DNA from: Prosthecomicrobium pneumaticum
GTDB taxonomy: Bacteria > Pseudomonadota > Alphaproteobacteria > Rhizobiales > Kaistiaceae
Direction: 5' to 3'
Assembly: GCF_014199915.1 (NCBI RefSeq)
Contig: NZ_JACHOO010000006.1
Location: 327,021 to 391,020 of the forward strand
DNA: 64,000 bases
The notes under the pieces are model-generated. The model was not told the origin of the DNA, did not search any database, and saw only the letters and a list, made by a program, of their open reading frames with translations. Shown piece after piece: positions 10,909 to 21,100 of the stretch (the first letter of the stretch is position 1; every line of letters starts with the position of its first letter). A program made the position numbers and the translations under genes.

Positions 10909-11517
10909 TCAGGCCGCGCCGGACGCGCCCGGCTCGGCGCCTTCCTTCGGCGCGTCCTTGACCGGATCCTTGGCCGGCTTCGCACCGCCCTTCGACACGC
11001 CGACCATGGCCGGCCGCAGCGTCCGCTCGCCGAGCGTATAGCCGGCCTGGACGACCTCGACGACGGTGCCGGAAGGAAGCTCCGGATCCGGCACCTCGAA
11101 CATCGCCTGATGCAGGTTGGGGTCGAATTTCTTGCCCTTCGCCTCGATCTCGCGGATGCCGAACTTCGACAGCACCTTGGCGAGTTCGCGCTCGGTCAGC
11201 GCGACGCCCTCGACGAAGAGGCCGATCGGATCGGCGCTCCCCTCGGGCAGGCCTTCCGGCACCGAACTCAGCGCGCGGCGCAGATTGTCGGCGACGTTGA
11301 GCATGTCGCGGGCGAAACCGCTGACGGCATATTGGCGGGTATCGGCGATCTCGCGCTCGCTGCGGCGGCGCAGATTCTCCATCTCCGCCGCGGCCCGCAG
11401 CAGGCGGTCCTTCAGCTCGGCGATCTCGGCTTCGAGCCGGCCGCGATCGGTCTCGGCGGCCGCCGCTCCGGCGGAGGCATCGCGTTCGGCTTCGGGCGTC
11501 TTCGTCTCTTCGGCCAT
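10909..11517 (-). CDS. grpE: Nucleotide exchange factor GrpE
   Basis: GrpE releases ADP from DnaK in the Hsp70 cycle. The 202-aa protein has an acidic N-terminus, a long coiled coil (about residues 30-95, LKDRLLRAAAEMENLRRRSERE) and the C-terminal beta-wing domain with KKFDPNLHQAM and VVQAGYTLGERTLRPAMV. The ATG at 11517 follows GAGAGGACGTC, a good ribosome-binding site. hrcA, a frequent neighbour in related genomes, is absent. A heat-shock-like promoter lies upstream at 11581-11610. Confidence 0.95.
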   Translation of the reverse strand: MAEETKTPEAERDASAGAAAAETDRGRLEAEIAELKDRLLRAAAEMENLRRRSEREIADTRQYAVSGFARDMLNVADNLRRALSSVPEGLPEGSADPIGLFVEGVALTERELAKVLSKFGIREIEAKGKKFDPNLHQAMFEVPDPELPSGTVVEVVQAGYTLGERTLRPAMVGVSKGGAKPAKDPVKDAPKEGAEPGASGAA

Positions 11518-11580
11518 GACGTCCTCTCTCGGCAATCGGTCTCGACCGACCTGCGCGGGCAGGCCGGCCGTGTCGCGCCC

Positions 11581-11610
11581 GATATCGAGGGTCGCCGCGC
11601 GAAAATCAAG
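11581..11610 (-). promoter_or_regulatory. Candidate heat-shock (RpoH-type) promoter of grpE
   Basis: On the minus strand CTTGATT (11610-11604) is followed after 17 bp by GATATC (11586-11581). CTTG at -35 is typical of alphaproteobacterial RpoH promoters and would fit grpE. The -10 match is only moderate. Confidence 0.4.
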
Positions 11611-11630
11611 CGCGGCGGAGGCCCTGCGGG

Positions 11631-12530
11631 TCAGAGCACCAGCACGCCCTGATGCTGCGCCTCGCCCTCGGGCTCGACATGGATGACGACCTCGGCGTCG
11701 TCGACCACCTGCGCGAGCGCCGCCTCGAGGCGGTCGCAGATGACATGCGCGGCGGTGACCGTCATCGCGCCGGGCACGACGAGATGGAACTCGATGAAGC
11801 TCGCCCGGCCGGCATTGCGGGTGCGCAGATCGTGCACCTCGATCGCGCCTTCGGCATGCCGGGAGATCGTCTCGCGGATGCGCGTCTCGAGCTCCGGCGG
11901 CACGGCATGATCCATCAGCCCGCCGACCGATTCACGGATCACCTTCCATCCCGACCAGACGATGTTGATGGCGACGAGCACGGCGAGCGCCGGATCGAGC
12001 CAGGCGAGCCCGGTCGCCGCGACGAGCAGCAGGCCGACGAGCACGCCGGCCGAGGTGAAGACGTCGGTGACGAGATGCCAGCCATCGGCGACGAGCGCGG
12101 GGGACCGATGTCGGCGGCCATAGCGCAGCAGGAAGAGCGCCCATACGCCGTTGATCAGGGCCGCGCTCGCATTGACGAGCATGCCGAGCGACAGGTCGGC
12201 GGAGAGCCGCGGCGCATTCCAGCCGAGCCAGGCCTCACGGATGATCAGCAGGGCGGCGACGATGATCAGCACGCCCTCGAGCACGGCGGAGAAATACTCC
12301 GCCTTGTGATGGCCGAACTGGTGCTGACGGTCGGCCGGCTTGCGGCTGACGCGGATCGCCCACAGCGCGGCGAAGGCGGTCGCGATATTGACGATGCTCT
12401 CGATCGCATCCGAGTAGAGGGCCACCGAGCCGGTCAGCCGGTAGCTGACATATTTCAACCCGGTGACGCCGAAGGCCACCACGATGGTCGCCAGCGCAAC
12501 CATCGTGCGCCGATCCAGCCAAGTTGCCAT
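11631..12530 (-). CDS. Cation diffusion facilitator family metal exporter
   Basis: The 299-aa protein fits the CDF family, inner-membrane proton antiporters that export Zn, Fe, Mn, Co or similar ions. It has six predicted helices, metal-binding pairs in SDAIESIVN and DGWHLVTDVFTSAG, the cytosolic-loop motif HHKAEYFSAVLEG, and a C-terminal cytoplasmic ferredoxin-like domain rich in His, Asp and Glu. Which metal it carries cannot be read from the sequence. It lies 104 bp downstream of coaA, so it could end the his-coaA transcript, but the gap allows its own promoter. Confidence 0.9.
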   Translation of the reverse strand: MATWLDRRTMVALATIVVAFGVTGLKYVSYRLTGSVALYSDAIESIVNIATAFAALWAIRVSRKPADRQHQFGHHKAEYFSAVLEGVLIIVAALLIIREAWLGWNAPRLSADLSLGMLVNASAALINGVWALFLLRYGRRHRSPALVADGWHLVTDVFTSAGVLVGLLLVAATGLAWLDPALAVLVAINIVWSGWKVIRESVGGLMDHAVPPELETRIRETISRHAEGAIEVHDLRTRNAGRASFIEFHLVVPGAMTVTAAHVICDRLEAALAQVVDDAEVVIHVEPEGEAQHQGVLVL

Positions 12531-12634
12531 CGCACCCGCGCCCCGTCGCCGCAAAATCGCCGGGTAGCACCGCGATCCCCTTGTTTCAACTGGAATTTTT
12601 GCAGGTGCGAAGGAGTTGCATGTGCAGCGGAAAT

Positions 12635-13588
12635 TCAGAGCCGCCGGAGCGCCACCTGCTCGATCCGGTGGCTGGCGCCCTTGGTCAGCACGAGGTCGGC
12701 GCGGGGCCGGGTCGGCACGATGTTCTCGCGCAGGTTGACGAGGTTGATGCGCGACCACAGCCGCTCGGCGATGGCGAGCGCCTCTTCCCGCGAGATCATC
12801 GCATAGCGGTGAAAATAGGATTGCGGATCGCGGAAGGCGGTCGCCCGCAGCCGCTCGAACCGGGCGACGTACCAGCGATGGATCTCGTCTTCATCGGCGT
12901 CGATATAGATCGAGAAATCGAAGAAGTCGGAGACGAAGGGCACCGCCTTGCCGTCCCGCGGCAGGCGCGGCGCCTGCAGGACGTTGAGCCCTTCGACGAT
13001 CAGGATGTCGGGCCGGTCGACGGTGATCCGGTCGCCGGGCACGATGTCGTAGACGAGATGCGAATAGAGAGGCGCCGAGACCTTCGGCAGCCCCGCCTTG
13101 ATGTCGGAGAGGAAGGCGAGCAGGGCAGGCAGATCATAGCTCTCCGGAAAGCCCTTCCGCTCCATCAGGTTTTCGCGCTCGAGCACGGCGTTCGGATAGA
13201 GGAAGCCGTCGGTGGTGACGAGATCGACCTTCGGCGTGTTCGGCCAGCGGGTCAGAAGCGCGCGCAGCACGCGGGCGGTGGTCGACTTGCCGACCGCCAC
13301 CGAGCCGCCGATGCCGATGATGTAGGGCGTCTTGCCCTCGGTCGAGCCGAGAAAGGTGCGCGTCGCCTCGTAGAGACGCTGCGTCGCCGCGACATAGAGC
13401 GAGAGGAGGCGCGACAGCGGCAGATAGATCGTCTCGACCTCGTCGAGCGAGATCGGGTCGTTGAGCGAGCGCAGCCGTTCGAGATCGGCCTCGGCGAGCG
13501 TGAGCGGGGTGCCGGCGCGCAGCCGCGCCCATTCCTCACGCGTGAAGAAGCGATGGGGCGTCAGATGCACCCGCGCCGTCTGGTCCAT
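12635..13588 (-). CDS. coaA: Type I pantothenate kinase
   Basis: CoaA makes 4'-phosphopantothenate, the first and regulated step of CoA synthesis. The 317-aa protein has the P-loop [10 protein letters not shown] near residue 95, the substrate region [13 protein letters not shown], and IVEGLNVLQ, all as in E. coli CoaA. It follows hisE by 19 bp on the same strand, a hisE-coaA order common in Rhizobiales, so it probably shares the his transcript. Confidence 0.97.
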   Translation of the reverse strand: MDQTARVHLTPHRFFTREEWARLRAGTPLTLAEADLERLRSLNDPISLDEVETIYLPLSRLLSLYVAATQRLYEATRTFLGSTEGKTPYIIGIGGSVAVGKSTTARVLRALLTRWPNTPKVDLVTTDGFLYPNAVLERENLMERKGFPESYDLPALLAFLSDIKAGLPKVSAPLYSHLVYDIVPGDRITVDRPDILIVEGLNVLQAPRLPRDGKAVPFVSDFFDFSIYIDADEDEIHRWYVARFERLRATAFRDPQSYFHRYAMISREEALAIAERLWSRINLVNLRENIVPTRPRADLVLTKGASHRIEQVALRRL

Positions 13589-13607
13589 GCCGTCCTCCCC
13601 CGCGGGC

Positions 13608-13931
13608 CTAATCGGCAGGCCGCGACGCCTTTTCGGCGAGGCCGCTCTGCCGGGTCCGCCTCTCGAGCTCGGCCATCACCGCATCGAGCGGCACGCCCGC
13701 CGCCTCGAGGAGCACGACGAGGTGGTAGAGCACGTCCGCCGTCTCCGCGACGAGCGCCGCCCGGTCGCCCTCGACGGCGGCGATCACCGCCTCGACGGCC
13801 TCCTCGCCGAACTTCTTCGCGATCCGCGGCGGCCCCTTCGCCATCAGCTTCGCGGTGTAGGATTCGGCAGCGCCGGACTGCGCGCGTGCGGCGACGATGG
13901 CCGCGAGATCGGCGAGCGTAAAGCTGGACAA
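13608..13931 (-). CDS. hisE: Phosphoribosyl-ATP pyrophosphatase
   Basis: HisE hydrolyses PR-ATP to PR-AMP in histidine synthesis. The 107-aa all-alpha MazG-fold protein carries the metal-binding block [18 protein letters not shown]...ETADVLYHL, and its size is that of a stand-alone HisE, not a HisIE fusion. It lies 10 bp after hisF and 19 bp before coaA. hisI is not in the window. Confidence 0.96.
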   Translation of the reverse strand: MSSFTLADLAAIVAARAQSGAAESYTAKLMAKGPPRIAKKFGEEAVEAVIAAVEGDRAALVAETADVLYHLVVLLEAAGVPLDAVMAELERRTRQSGLAEKASRPAD

Positions 13932-13941
13932 AGGTCGCTCC

Positions 13942-14718
13942 TCAGCCGTCGAGCCGGACGGGGATGCCGGCGTCGGCCATATGCGCCTTCGCCTGATGGA
14001 TGGTGAAGGTGCCGAAGTGGAAGATCGAGGCGGCGAGCACGGCGCTCGCCCGGCCCTTCGTCACGCCCTCGACGAGATGGTCGAGCGTGCCCACCCCGCC
14101 CGAGGCGACGACCGGCACGGGTACGGCATCGGCGATCGTCCGGGTGAGGGCGAGGTCGAAGCCCGCCTTGGTGCCGTCGCGGTCCATCGAGGTGAGCAGA
14201 ATCTCGCCCGCCCCGAGCCGCGCCACCTCGACCGCATAGTCGACCGCGTCGATCCCGGTCGGCTGGCGGCCGCCATGGGTGAAGATCTCCCAGCGCGGCG
14301 CGGCGCCGCTGCCGACCTGCTTGGCGTCGATCGCGACGACGATCGCCTGTGCGCCGAACTTCTCCGCGGCGCGGGCGACGATCGCGCGGTCACGCACCGC
14401 CGCCGAATTGATCGAGACCTTGTCCGCCCCGGCGAGCATCAGGGCGCGGATGTCCTCGACCGTGCGCACCCCGCCGCCGACCGTCACCGGCATGAAGCAG
14501 GCCTCGGCGGTGCGGGCGACGACGTCGAGGATCGTGCCGCGGTTCTCGTGCGTCGCGGTGATGTCGAGGAAGCACAGCTCGTCGGCGCCGGCGGCGTCAT
14601 AGGCCTTGGCCGCCTCGACGGGATCGCCGGCATCGATCAGATCGACGAAGTTGACGCCCTTGACGACACGGCCGTCCTTGACGTCGAGACAAGGGATGAC
14701 ACGGGTCTTGAGGGTCAT
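13942..14718 (-). CDS. hisF: Imidazole glycerol phosphate synthase, cyclase subunit
   Basis: HisF is the TIM-barrel subunit that joins PRFAR with ammonia from HisH to give imidazole glycerol phosphate and AICAR. The 258-aa protein starts with [19 protein letters not shown] (catalytic Asp11) and has the second catalytic Asp in [15 protein letters not shown] near residue 180 with phosphate loops VTVGGG and VVASGGVG. Its 5' end overlaps the upstream small gene by 4 bp, which separates it from hisA by two unrelated genes. Confidence 0.97.
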   Translation of the reverse strand: MTLKTRVIPCLDVKDGRVVKGVNFVDLIDAGDPVEAAKAYDAAGADELCFLDITATHENRGTILDVVARTAEACFMPVTVGGGVRTVEDIRALMLAGADKVSINSAAVRDRAIVARAAEKFGAQAIVVAIDAKQVGSGAAPRWEIFTHGGRQPTGIDAVDYAVEVARLGAGEILLTSMDRDGTKAGFDLALTRTIADAVPVPVVASGGVGTLDHLVEGVTKGRASAVLAASIFHFGTFTIHQAKAHMADAGIPVRLDG

Positions 14719-15041
14719 GCCGACCGGCGCGTCAAAGAGGTCTGAGGAACGCGGCCGGACGCGCCGGGAACAGCGGCCGGATCGTTGAGGAACGACCAGA
14801 CCTCCGCCGGTAGAAGCCCGTCGGTCGCCTTCGGATCGAGGCGCGACAGGAGGAAGCGCATACCGGACCGGCGCTCCCGGAGTGCCGCCGAGAGGTCGTG
14901 CGCCGAGAGCGGCGAGATCAGCGCGACGGCGGAAGGCAGAAACGCCATCCAGTTCGCGACGGCGCCCAGCCGGTCGATATGGGCGATCAGCTCCTGCCGG
15001 GAGATCGTCGAATCGTCGAACACCAGAAGGTAGCTATGCAT
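14715..15041 (-). CDS. Hypothetical small protein inside the his operon (possible ferredoxin-like fold)
   Basis: I do not recognise this 108-aa protein with confidence. It begins [21 protein letters not shown], alternates short strands and helices, and contains W(M)[11 protein letters not shown] and FLLSRLDPK. This gives a beta-alpha-beta pattern like the small SinR/Cas2-like ferredoxin fold. It has no signal peptide or membrane helix. It overlaps hisF by 4 bp and the upstream membrane-protein gene by 8 bp, so it is very probably translated as part of the his operon. It is the right size for a real protein, and the strict coupling argues against a chance frame. Confidence 0.65.
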   Translation of the reverse strand: MHSYLLVFDDSTISRQELIAHIDRLGAVANWMAFLPSAVALISPLSAHDLSAALRERRSGMRFLLSRLDPKATDGLLPAEVWSFLNDPAAVPGASGRVPQTSLTRRSA

Positions 15042-15429
15042 CGTCCCGCCTCCGCGACTCCGCGTCGTCGCCCGTCGCCGGATTGGTTTCGAGCGCCAGC
15101 GTCGCCGGATCGTGCGCCGCGCCGCCCTTGCTCAAGATAAGAAGTTCCTGCTGGCGCAACAAATAGGTTTCCGACTGCAGCCGGTCGGGCGCCCGAACAG
15201 CGAAGTAGCCATGAGCCGCCGCCGTCGCGAGAATGGGCAGGATACCGACCGCGATCAGCAGACCGGAAACGGCCCCTTCGAACCCGGCGAGCCACGCGAA
15301 GAAGAAGCAGACGGGCGGCGCCACCGCGCTCAGCCAGAGCAGCGGATTGAGCGCGTTCTGGACCCGCACCTGGGCCGCGCGGTCGAGCACGCCGCGCAGG
15401 TCCAGCCCGCTCTTCGGCCCGCCATTCAT
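15034..15429 (-). CDS. Hypothetical inner-membrane protein inside the his operon
   Basis: The family of this 131-aa protein is not recognised. A hydrophilic N-terminus is followed by two membrane segments (about residues 28-46 and 51-72, [20 protein letters not shown] and [14 protein letters not shown]) and a cytosolic tail of about 55 residues with [21 protein letters not shown]. It overlaps hisA by 4 bp and the small downstream gene by 8 bp. With that gene it forms a pair whose link to histidine synthesis is unknown. Confidence 0.65.
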   Translation of the reverse strand: MNGGPKSGLDLRGVLDRAAQVRVQNALNPLLWLSAVAPPVCFFFAWLAGFEGAVSGLLIAVGILPILATAAAHGYFAVRAPDRLQSETYLLRQQELLILSKGGAAHDPATLALETNPATGDDAESRRRDDA

Positions 15430-16166
15430 CGCCCGCTTCGCGCCTCCCGAATCAGCGCCAGCGCCTCGGCCGGGTCGAGGCGGCCGTCATAGAGGGCGCG
15501 GCCGGAGATCGCGCCCTCGAGGATCGTGCAGTCGGGCTCGAGCAGCCGCTTCACATCGGCGATCGAGGCGAGGCCGCCCGAGGCGATCACCGGGATCGAC
15601 ACGGCGTGCGCGAGCGCCAGCGTCGCCTCGACATTGAGCCCCTTGAGCACACCGTCGCGATCGATGTCGGTATAGACGATCGCCGCGGCGCCGGCGTCTT
15701 CGAAACGCCGCGCCAGCTCGACCACGGTCAGTTCGGAGGTCTCGGCCCAGCCTTCGACCGCCACCCTGCCGCCCTTCGCGTCGATGCCGACGACGATCCG
15801 GCCGGGATGCGCCCGGCAGGCGGCGCGGACGAGATCGGGATCGCGCAGCGCCACCGTGCCGAGGATGACGCGGGCAATGCCCCTGTCGAGCCAGCCGTCG
15901 ATCGCCGCCCGGTCGCGAATGCCGCCGCCGAGCTGCACCGGCATCGTCACGGCGGCGAGGATGGCCTCGACCGCCGCGCCGTTCACCGAATGGCCGGCGA
16001 AGGCGCCGTTCAGATCGACGACGTGCAGATATTCGAAACCCTGCGCCTCGAAGGCGCGGGCCTGCGCGGCCGGATCGGTGTTGAACACCGTCGCGTCGTC
16101 CATGGCGCCGAGCTTCAGGCGGACACAGGCGCCGTCCTTCAGGTCGATGGCAGGAAAGAGGATCAT
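15426..16166 (-). CDS. hisA: ProFAR isomerase HisA
   Basis: HisA isomerises 5'-ProFAR to PRFAR, the step before HisF/HisH. The 246-aa beta/alpha-barrel starts [20 protein letters not shown] (catalytic Asp8) and has the second Asp in [12 protein letters not shown] with phosphate-binding GGGIRD and IASGGLAS. Its start codon shares one base with the hisH stop, showing tight coupling. It is closely similar in outline to the neighbouring HisF barrel. Confidence 0.97.
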   Translation of the reverse strand: MILFPAIDLKDGACVRLKLGAMDDATVFNTDPAAQARAFEAQGFEYLHVVDLNGAFAGHSVNGAAVEAILAAVTMPVQLGGGIRDRAAIDGWLDRGIARVILGTVALRDPDLVRAACRAHPGRIVVGIDAKGGRVAVEGWAETSELTVVELARRFEDAGAAAIVYTDIDRDGVLKGLNVEATLALAHAVSIPVIASGGLASIADVKRLLEPDCTILEGAISGRALYDGRLDPAEALALIREARSGR

Positions 16167-16813
16167 CAGGGCTTCCAGGCGAGGAAGTTGGCGAGAAGGG
16201 CGAGGCCGAGCTTCTGGCTCTTCTCGGGATGGAACTGGGTGCCGGCGACATTGTCCCGCGCGACGATCGCCGTCACCGGCCCGCCATAGTCGGCGGTGGC
16301 GATCACCTCGTCGGGCCGGGTCGGCACCAGATGGTAGCCGTGCAGGAAATAGGCGTGCAGCCCCGCCTCGCCGAGCGGGATGCCGGCGAGCAGCGGGTGG
16401 TCGGCCGCGGCGACGAGCGTGTTCCAGCCCATGTGCGGCACCTTGAGACGCGGATCGGACGGCGCGATCGGCCGCACCTCGCCGCCGATCCGGCCGAGGC
16501 CCTCGGTCGCGCCGTGTTCGACGCCGCGATCGGCGAGCAATTGCATGCCGACGCAGATGCCGAGAAAGGCGCGGCCGCGCCGGTCGATCGCCTCGCCGAT
16601 CGCCTCGACCATGCCGGGCACCGCGTCGAGGCTGGTGCGGCAGTCGCGGAATGCGCCGTCGCCGGGCAGCACGACGTGATCGGCCTTCGCGACGATGTCG
16701 GGATCGGACGTGACGATCACCGGGCCGGCGCCGGCGGAGGCAGAGGCGCGTTCGAGCGCCTTGACGGCCGAGCGGATGTTGCCGGCGCCATAGTCGATCA
16801 GGGCAATGGTCAT
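16166..16813 (-). CDS. hisH: Imidazole glycerol phosphate synthase, glutamine amidotransferase subunit
   Basis: HisH releases ammonia from glutamine and passes it to HisF. The 215-aa class I amidotransferase has the nucleophile elbow GICVGMQLL, an oxyanion region VVLPGDGAF near residue 50, and the His/Glu of the triad in [13 protein letters not shown]. The ATG at 16813 overlaps the upstream DUF2628 gene by 4 bp (ATGA). Confidence 0.97.
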   Translation of the reverse strand: MTIALIDYGAGNIRSAVKALERASASAGAGPVIVTSDPDIVAKADHVVLPGDGAFRDCRTSLDAVPGMVEAIGEAIDRRGRAFLGICVGMQLLADRGVEHGATEGLGRIGGEVRPIAPSDPRLKVPHMGWNTLVAAADHPLLAGIPLGEAGLHAYFLHGYHLVPTRPDEVIATADYGGPVTAIVARDNVAGTQFHPEKSQKLGLALLANFLAWKP

Positions 16814-17274
16814 CGCGCCGCCTCCGGAAAGAGGCCGAGCACCGGCGGATGCGCTGTCACCGGCACGCCGGCGAGCGGCGAACGCGGCGCGGCCGGCACC
16901 TCCGGCGGCGCCGGATCGTCGAGGCCGGCGAAGAAGCGCAGCTCCGCCTCGTCGATCGACCGGCCGCTCGCCACCCCGACCGTCCGCCACCCGCGTCCCG
17001 ACAGGGTCCAGCGCCGCAGCGCGTTCGCCTCGAGGGCGAAGAGCAGGACGGCGAGCGCCGCGACGAGGCCGGAAATCCCCTCTCCGAGCTGCCGGCCGGC
17101 GAATTCGAGCCCGGCCGTGACGAGAACGAAGCCGAGGAAGACGATCCACATCCGCCGATAGAGCAGCCAGACGAGGGGAAGGAAGAAGGCCGGCCAGCAG
17201 AAGCCGTCCTTGACGAAAACGAGGCGGTCCGCCGCGTCGGTGTCGCGCGGCGCCATCACGACATAGGTTTTCAT
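16810..17274 (-). CDS. DUF2628 domain-containing membrane protein
   Basis: The 154-aa protein begins [10 protein letters not shown], then [29 protein letters not shown], the pattern of DUF2628: a short cytosolic start and about three membrane helices to residue ~85, then a proline-rich tail. The biochemical role is unknown. Alphaproteobacteria often keep a DUF2628 gene between hisB and hisH, so this position supports the call. It overlaps hisH by 4 bp and follows hisB by 21 bp. Confidence 0.8.
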   Translation of the reverse strand: MKTYVVMAPRDTDAADRLVFVKDGFCWPAFFLPLVWLLYRRMWIVFLGFVLVTAGLEFAGRQLGEGISGLVAALAVLLFALEANALRRWTLSGRGWRTVGVASGRSIDEAELRFFAGLDDPAPPEVPAAPRSPLAGVPVTAHPPVLGLFPEAAR

Positions 17275-17295
17275 GCCGGCCTCCCGGAGGCTGAT

Positions 17296-17883
17296 CTAGA
17301 GGCTGCCCTTGGTCGAAGGCACGCGGTCCGCCTGACGCGGATCGATCTCGACGGCCCGGCGCAGCGCGCGCGCCACCGCCTTGAAACAGGTCTCGGCGAT
17401 GTGGTGGTTGTTCTCGCCATAAAGGTTTTCGAGATGCAGCGTGATCCCGGCATTCTGCGCGAACGCCTGGAAGAACTCGCGGAACAGCTCGGTGTCGAAA
17501 TCGCCGACCTTGTCGCGCGTGAAGGCGACCTTCCAGACGAGGAAGGGCCGGCCGGACACGTCGATCGCGGCGCGGGTCAGCGCCTCGTCCATGGCGAGGT
17601 GGCAATCGGCATAGCGGCCGATGCCGCGCTTGTCGCCGAGCGCCTCCTTCAGGGCCTGGCCGAGCGCGATGCCGACATCCTCGACCGTATGGTGCTGGTC
17701 GATGTGGAGGTCGCCTTCGGCGCGGACGCGGATATCGATCAGCGAATGGCGGGCGAGCTGGTCGAGCATATGGTCGAAGAAGCCGATGCCGGTTTCCATG
17801 TCGGCGCGGCCCGTGCCGTCGAGATCGATCGCGATCTCGATGCGGGTCTCCTTGGTCTCTCGGCCGATCGTCGCCGTGCGCAT
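17296..17883 (-). CDS. hisB: Imidazoleglycerol-phosphate dehydratase
   Basis: HisB removes water from imidazole glycerol phosphate to give imidazole acetol phosphate, using a dimanganese centre. The 195-aa protein is the single-function form without the phosphatase domain of E. coli HisB. Metal-site motifs are [23 protein letters not shown] and GENNHHIAE. It is the first gene of the minus-strand his operon and is divergent from hslV. A short palindrome CTGTTTAACAG (17907-17917) lies 24 bp upstream and could be an operator. Confidence 0.97.
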   Translation of the reverse strand: MRTATIGRETKETRIEIAIDLDGTGRADMETGIGFFDHMLDQLARHSLIDIRVRAEGDLHIDQHHTVEDVGIALGQALKEALGDKRGIGRYADCHLAMDEALTRAAIDVSGRPFLVWKVAFTRDKVGDFDTELFREFFQAFAQNAGITLHLENLYGENNHHIAETCFKAVARALRRAVEIDPRQADRVPSTKGSL

Positions 17884-17951
17884 CGCGCTTCTCCTTCGTC
17901 CGGCCGCTGTTTAACAGGCGAGGCTTGCGATTTCCACCCGCGGGCACGGGC

Positions 17952-17981
17952 TTTGCAGCCGCCGGGGCGCCGCCCTACATA
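17952..17981 (+). promoter_or_regulatory. Candidate promoter of hslVU
   Basis: TTTGCA (17952-17957) is followed after 18 bp by TACATA (17976-17981), 70 bp before hslV. It would suit sigma-70 or RpoH. hslVU is heat-induced in other proteobacteria, but the -35 is not the CTTGAA of a strong RpoH site. Confidence 0.35.
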
Positions 17982-18050
17982 GGGGGCTCGACCCACGAGG
18001 GCGCCGGCCGGGGCTTCGGACCGCGCGGACGCCGCTTCCAAGGAATCCCG

Positions 18051-18620
18051 ATGTCCGAATTCACGAACGAGGCCGGCCGCCTCCCCTCCTGGCACGGCAC
18101 GACGATCGTCACCGTCCGCAAGGGCGGCAAGGTGGTGATCGCGGGCGACGGTCAGGTCAGCCTCGGCCAGACCGTCATCAAGCACAATGCGAAGAAGGTC
18201 CGGCCGCTCGGCAAGGGCAAGGTGATCGCCGGCTTCGCCGGAGCGACCGCCGACGCCTTCACCCTGCTCGAACGGCTCGAGGCGAAGCTCGAGCAATATC
18301 CCGGCCAGCTCACCCGCGCCTGTGTCGAGCTCGCCAAGGACTGGCGCACCGACCGGTATCTGCGCCGGCTCGAGGCGATGATGATCGTCGCCGATCCCTC
18401 CACCACGCTGGTGCTGACGGGCAATGGCGACGTGCTCGAACCGGAAAGCGGCATCGCGGCGATCGGCTCGGGCGGCAATTACGCCCTCGCCGCGGCGCGG
18501 GCGCTGTCCGACAGCGCGCTCGACGCCGAGGCGATCGCCCGCCGCGCCATGGCGATCGCCGCCGAGATCTGCGTCTACACCAACACGGCCGTCACGCTCG
18601 AAACGCTCGACGCGGCGTAA
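18051..18620 (+). CDS. hslV: ATP-dependent protease subunit HslV
   Basis: HslV is the threonine peptidase core of the HslUV protease. The 189-aa protein has [25 protein letters not shown], where the Thr after HG (residue 17) would be the catalytic N-terminus after removal of a 16-residue propeptide. This is longer than in E. coli (one Met) but usual in alphaproteobacteria. [14 protein letters not shown] is the family's C-terminal block. The ATG at 18051 follows AAGGA. hslU starts 24 bp downstream. Confidence 0.96.
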   Translation: MSEFTNEAGRLPSWHGTTIVTVRKGGKVVIAGDGQVSLGQTVIKHNAKKVRPLGKGKVIAGFAGATADAFTLLERLEAKLEQYPGQLTRACVELAKDWRTDRYLRRLEAMMIVADPSTTLVLTGNGDVLEPESGIAAIGSGGNYALAAARALSDSALDAEAIARRAMAIAAEICVYTNTAVTLETLDAA

Positions 18621-18644
18621 TCCGCGGCAGGCGAGGAAATCCCC

Positions 18645-19946
18645 ATGACGAATTTTTCCCCCCGAGAGATCGTCTCGGAACTCGACCGCTACATCATCGG
18701 CCAGCACGACGCGAAGCGGGCGGTGGCGATCGCGCTGCGCAACCGCTGGCGCCGCCAGCAGCTCGAAGGACCGATGCGCGAGGAGGTTCTGCCGAAGAAC
18801 ATCCTGATGATCGGGCCGACCGGCGTCGGCAAGACCGAGATCTCCCGCCGGCTCGCGCGGCTCGCGGGCGCACCGTTCCTGAAGGTCGAGGCGACCAAGT
18901 TCACCGAGGTCGGCTATGTCGGCCGCGACGTCGAGCAGATCGTGCGCGACCTCGTCGAGATCGGCATCGGCCTGGTGCGCGAGAAGAAGCGCAAGAGCGT
19001 CGAGGCGAAGGCCCAGCTCGCCGCCGAGGAGCGCGTCCTGACGGCGCTCGTCGGCGAGAGCTCGAGCCCGGCGACACGCGAGAGCTTCCGCAAGAAGCTG
19101 CGCGCCGGCGAGCTCGACGACAAGGAGATCGAGATCGAGGTCCGCGACCAGGGCGGCGCGCCGTCCTTCGAGATCCCGGGCATGCCGGGCGCCTCGGTCG
19201 GCGTCGTGTCGATCGGCGAGATGTTCGGCAAGGCCTTCGGCGGCAAGACGAAGACCCGCCGCACGACCGTGCGCGACTCGCACAAGGTGCTGATCGACGA
19301 GGAGTCCGACAAGCTGCTCGACAGCGAGGAGGTCACCGCCGAGGCGATCGCCTCGGTCGAGAATGACGGCATCGTCTTCCTCGACGAGATCGACAAGATC
19401 TGCGCCCGCGAGGGCCGCGCCGGCGATGTCTCGCGCGAGGGCGTGCAGCGCGACCTGCTGCCGCTCATCGAGGGCACCACCGTGGCGACCAAGCACGGGC
19501 CGGTGAAGACGGACCATATCCTCTTCATCGCCTCGGGCGCCTTTCACGTCGCCCGGCCGTCGGACCTGTTGCCCGAGCTGCAGGGCCGCCTGCCGATCCG
19601 CGTCGAGCTCTCGGCGCTGACCAAGGAGGACTTCCGCCGCATCCTCACCGATACGGAGGCGAGCCTCATCAAGCAGTATGTGGCCCTGATGGCGACCGAG
19701 GGCGTCGCGCTCGAGATCACCGAGGATGCGATCGAGTCGATCGCCACCATCGCGGTCGAGGTCAATGCCTCGGTCGAGAACATCGGCGCCCGCCGGCTGC
19801 AGACGGTGATGGAGCGGATCCTCGACGAGGTCAGCTATTCGGCGCCCGACCGCGCCGGCGAGACGGTGCGGATCGACGCCGCCTATATCGAGCGGCACAT
19901 CGGCGATCTCGCGCGGAACGTCGACCTGTCGCGCTACATCCTCTGA
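18645..19946 (+). CDS. hslU: ATP-dependent protease ATPase subunit HslU
   Basis: HslU is the AAA+ unfoldase that feeds HslV. The 433-aa protein has [34 protein letters not shown] at the start, Walker A GPTGVGKT (57-64), Walker B FLDEIDKI, the pore motif GYVGRDVE and the C-terminal ISRYIL-type tail (DLSRYIL), which docks into HslV. The full length and all key residues are present. It is cotranscribed with hslV. Confidence 0.97.
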   Translation: MTNFSPREIVSELDRYIIGQHDAKRAVAIALRNRWRRQQLEGPMREEVLPKNILMIGPTGVGKTEISRRLARLAGAPFLKVEATKFTEVGYVGRDVEQIVRDLVEIGIGLVREKKRKSVEAKAQLAAEERVLTALVGESSSPATRESFRKKLRAGELDDKEIEIEVRDQGGAPSFEIPGMPGASVGVVSIGEMFGKAFGGKTKTRRTTVRDSHKVLIDEESDKLLDSEEVTAEAIASVENDGIVFLDEIDKICAREGRAGDVSREGVQRDLLPLIEGTTVATKHGPVKTDHILFIASGAFHVARPSDLLPELQGRLPIRVELSALTKEDFRRILTDTEASLIKQYVALMATEGVALEITEDAIESIATIAVEVNASVENIGARRLQTVMERILDEVSYSAPDRAGETVRIDAAYIERHIGDLARNVDLSRYIL

Positions 19947-19952
19947 CGACGG

Positions 19953-19980
19953 CGGCGGTCCTCTCCAAAGGGGGCCGCCG
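19953..19980 (+). terminator. Hairpin downstream of hslU
   Basis: Arms CGGCGGTCC (19953-19961) and GGGCCGCCG (19972-19980) pair over 9 bp with one G-U and an unpaired loop, starting 6 bp after the hslU stop. There is no clear T-run. Confidence 0.45.
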
Positions 19981-20143
19981 GCCGGTTCGGGATGGTCGCT
20001 CCGCCCGGCACAGGGTCCGGCCGAAGAGCCGAAACGATCCGGCGGCGCGACGATTTTCCTGTCGTTCCGCCGCCGGGGCCGTGCTAAGAGGCCGCCCCGT
20101 TGCGCAGCGGTCAGGCCCCCCGCTGTGCCGGAACAGATCCGAC

Positions 20144-21100
20144 ATGGTTCGTCGCCCGCTCGCTGCGCTTTTGCTGGTCCTTGCGCTCGCCGCGGGCCTC
20201 CCCGTTCTGGCGGCGGACGCCGTCCCGGTTCCGCCCGGCAACCGCTCGGCGGTGCAGCCGCCCATCGACGGCAGCTCGATCGCCCGGACGCGCGAGACCA
20301 AAGGGTCGTTCGAGGACAAGTACAAGCGGGTCTATGGCCTCCTCCAGCGCGACCGCACGCTGATCGGCAAGATCAAGAAGACCGCCGCCCTCTACGACAT
20401 CGATCCGATCCACATCATCGGCGCGATCGTCGGCGAGCACACCTACAACGTCGATTCGATCGACAGCGCGCAGGGCTATTACATCAAGGCGCTCGGCTAT
20501 CTGTCCGAGGACAACCTCGCCTTCGTGCATGACGGCGTGTCGGTCGGCGATTTCGTGGCGCGGCCGGAATTCGAAGACTGTGCCAAGGAAAAGGACGACT
20601 ACGACCTCTGGTCCTGCCGCGAGCACGTCTGGAACGAGCGCTTCCGCGGCCGCACCGTCGACGGCACCGCCTGGCCGAACGATCGCTTCGGGCGGGTGTT
20701 CTTCCAGCCCTTCTTCGCCGGGCAGACCTTCGGCCTCGGCCAGCTCAATCCGCTCGCCGCGCTGATGGTGGCCGATCGTGTCCACGCCGTCGGCGGACTG
20801 CCGGTACTCACTGCGGCACAGGCGCCGAAGGTCTACCATGCGATCATGGATCCCGACCTGTCGCTGCACTATATGGCGGCCTCGATCCGCGCCTCGATCG
20901 ACGCCTATCGCGACATTGCCGGTGTCGACATCTCCGACAATCCCGGCCTCACCGCGACCCTCTACAACATCGGCGACGTGCGTCGGCGGGCGCAGGAGTT
21001 CGCCGCGCTCCGCCGGTCGAGCCCGGGCACCTGGCCGCGCGAGAACTATTACGGCTGGTTCGTCAACGATCGGCTGGACGAGCTCGAGAAGCTGCTCTGA
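20144..21100 (+). CDS. DUF1402 family exported protein
   Basis: The 318-aa protein begins with a signal peptide (VRRPLAALLLVLALAAGLPVLAA, cut near residue 23) and so is probably periplasmic. The mature part has KYKRVYGLLQRDRTLIGKIKKTAALYDIDPIHIIGAIVGEHTYN, a helical block reminiscent of lytic-transglycosylase-like folds, and FGLGQLNPLAALM, recalling the GLMQL motif of SLT enzymes. DUF1402 has no proven activity; a role in wall metabolism is only inferred. It typically follows hslU in Hyphomicrobiales. Its 3' end overlaps the convergent xre gene by 38 bp. Confidence 0.82.
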   Translation: MVRRPLAALLLVLALAAGLPVLAADAVPVPPGNRSAVQPPIDGSSIARTRETKGSFEDKYKRVYGLLQRDRTLIGKIKKTAALYDIDPIHIIGAIVGEHTYNVDSIDSAQGYYIKALGYLSEDNLAFVHDGVSVGDFVARPEFEDCAKEKDDYDLWSCREHVWNERFRGRTVDGTAWPNDRFGRVFFQPFFAGQTFGLGQLNPLAALMVADRVHAVGGLPVLTAAQAPKVYHAIMDPDLSLHYMAASIRASIDAYRDIAGVDISDNPGLTATLYNIGDVRRRAQEFAALRRSSPGTWPRENYYGWFVNDRLDELEKLL

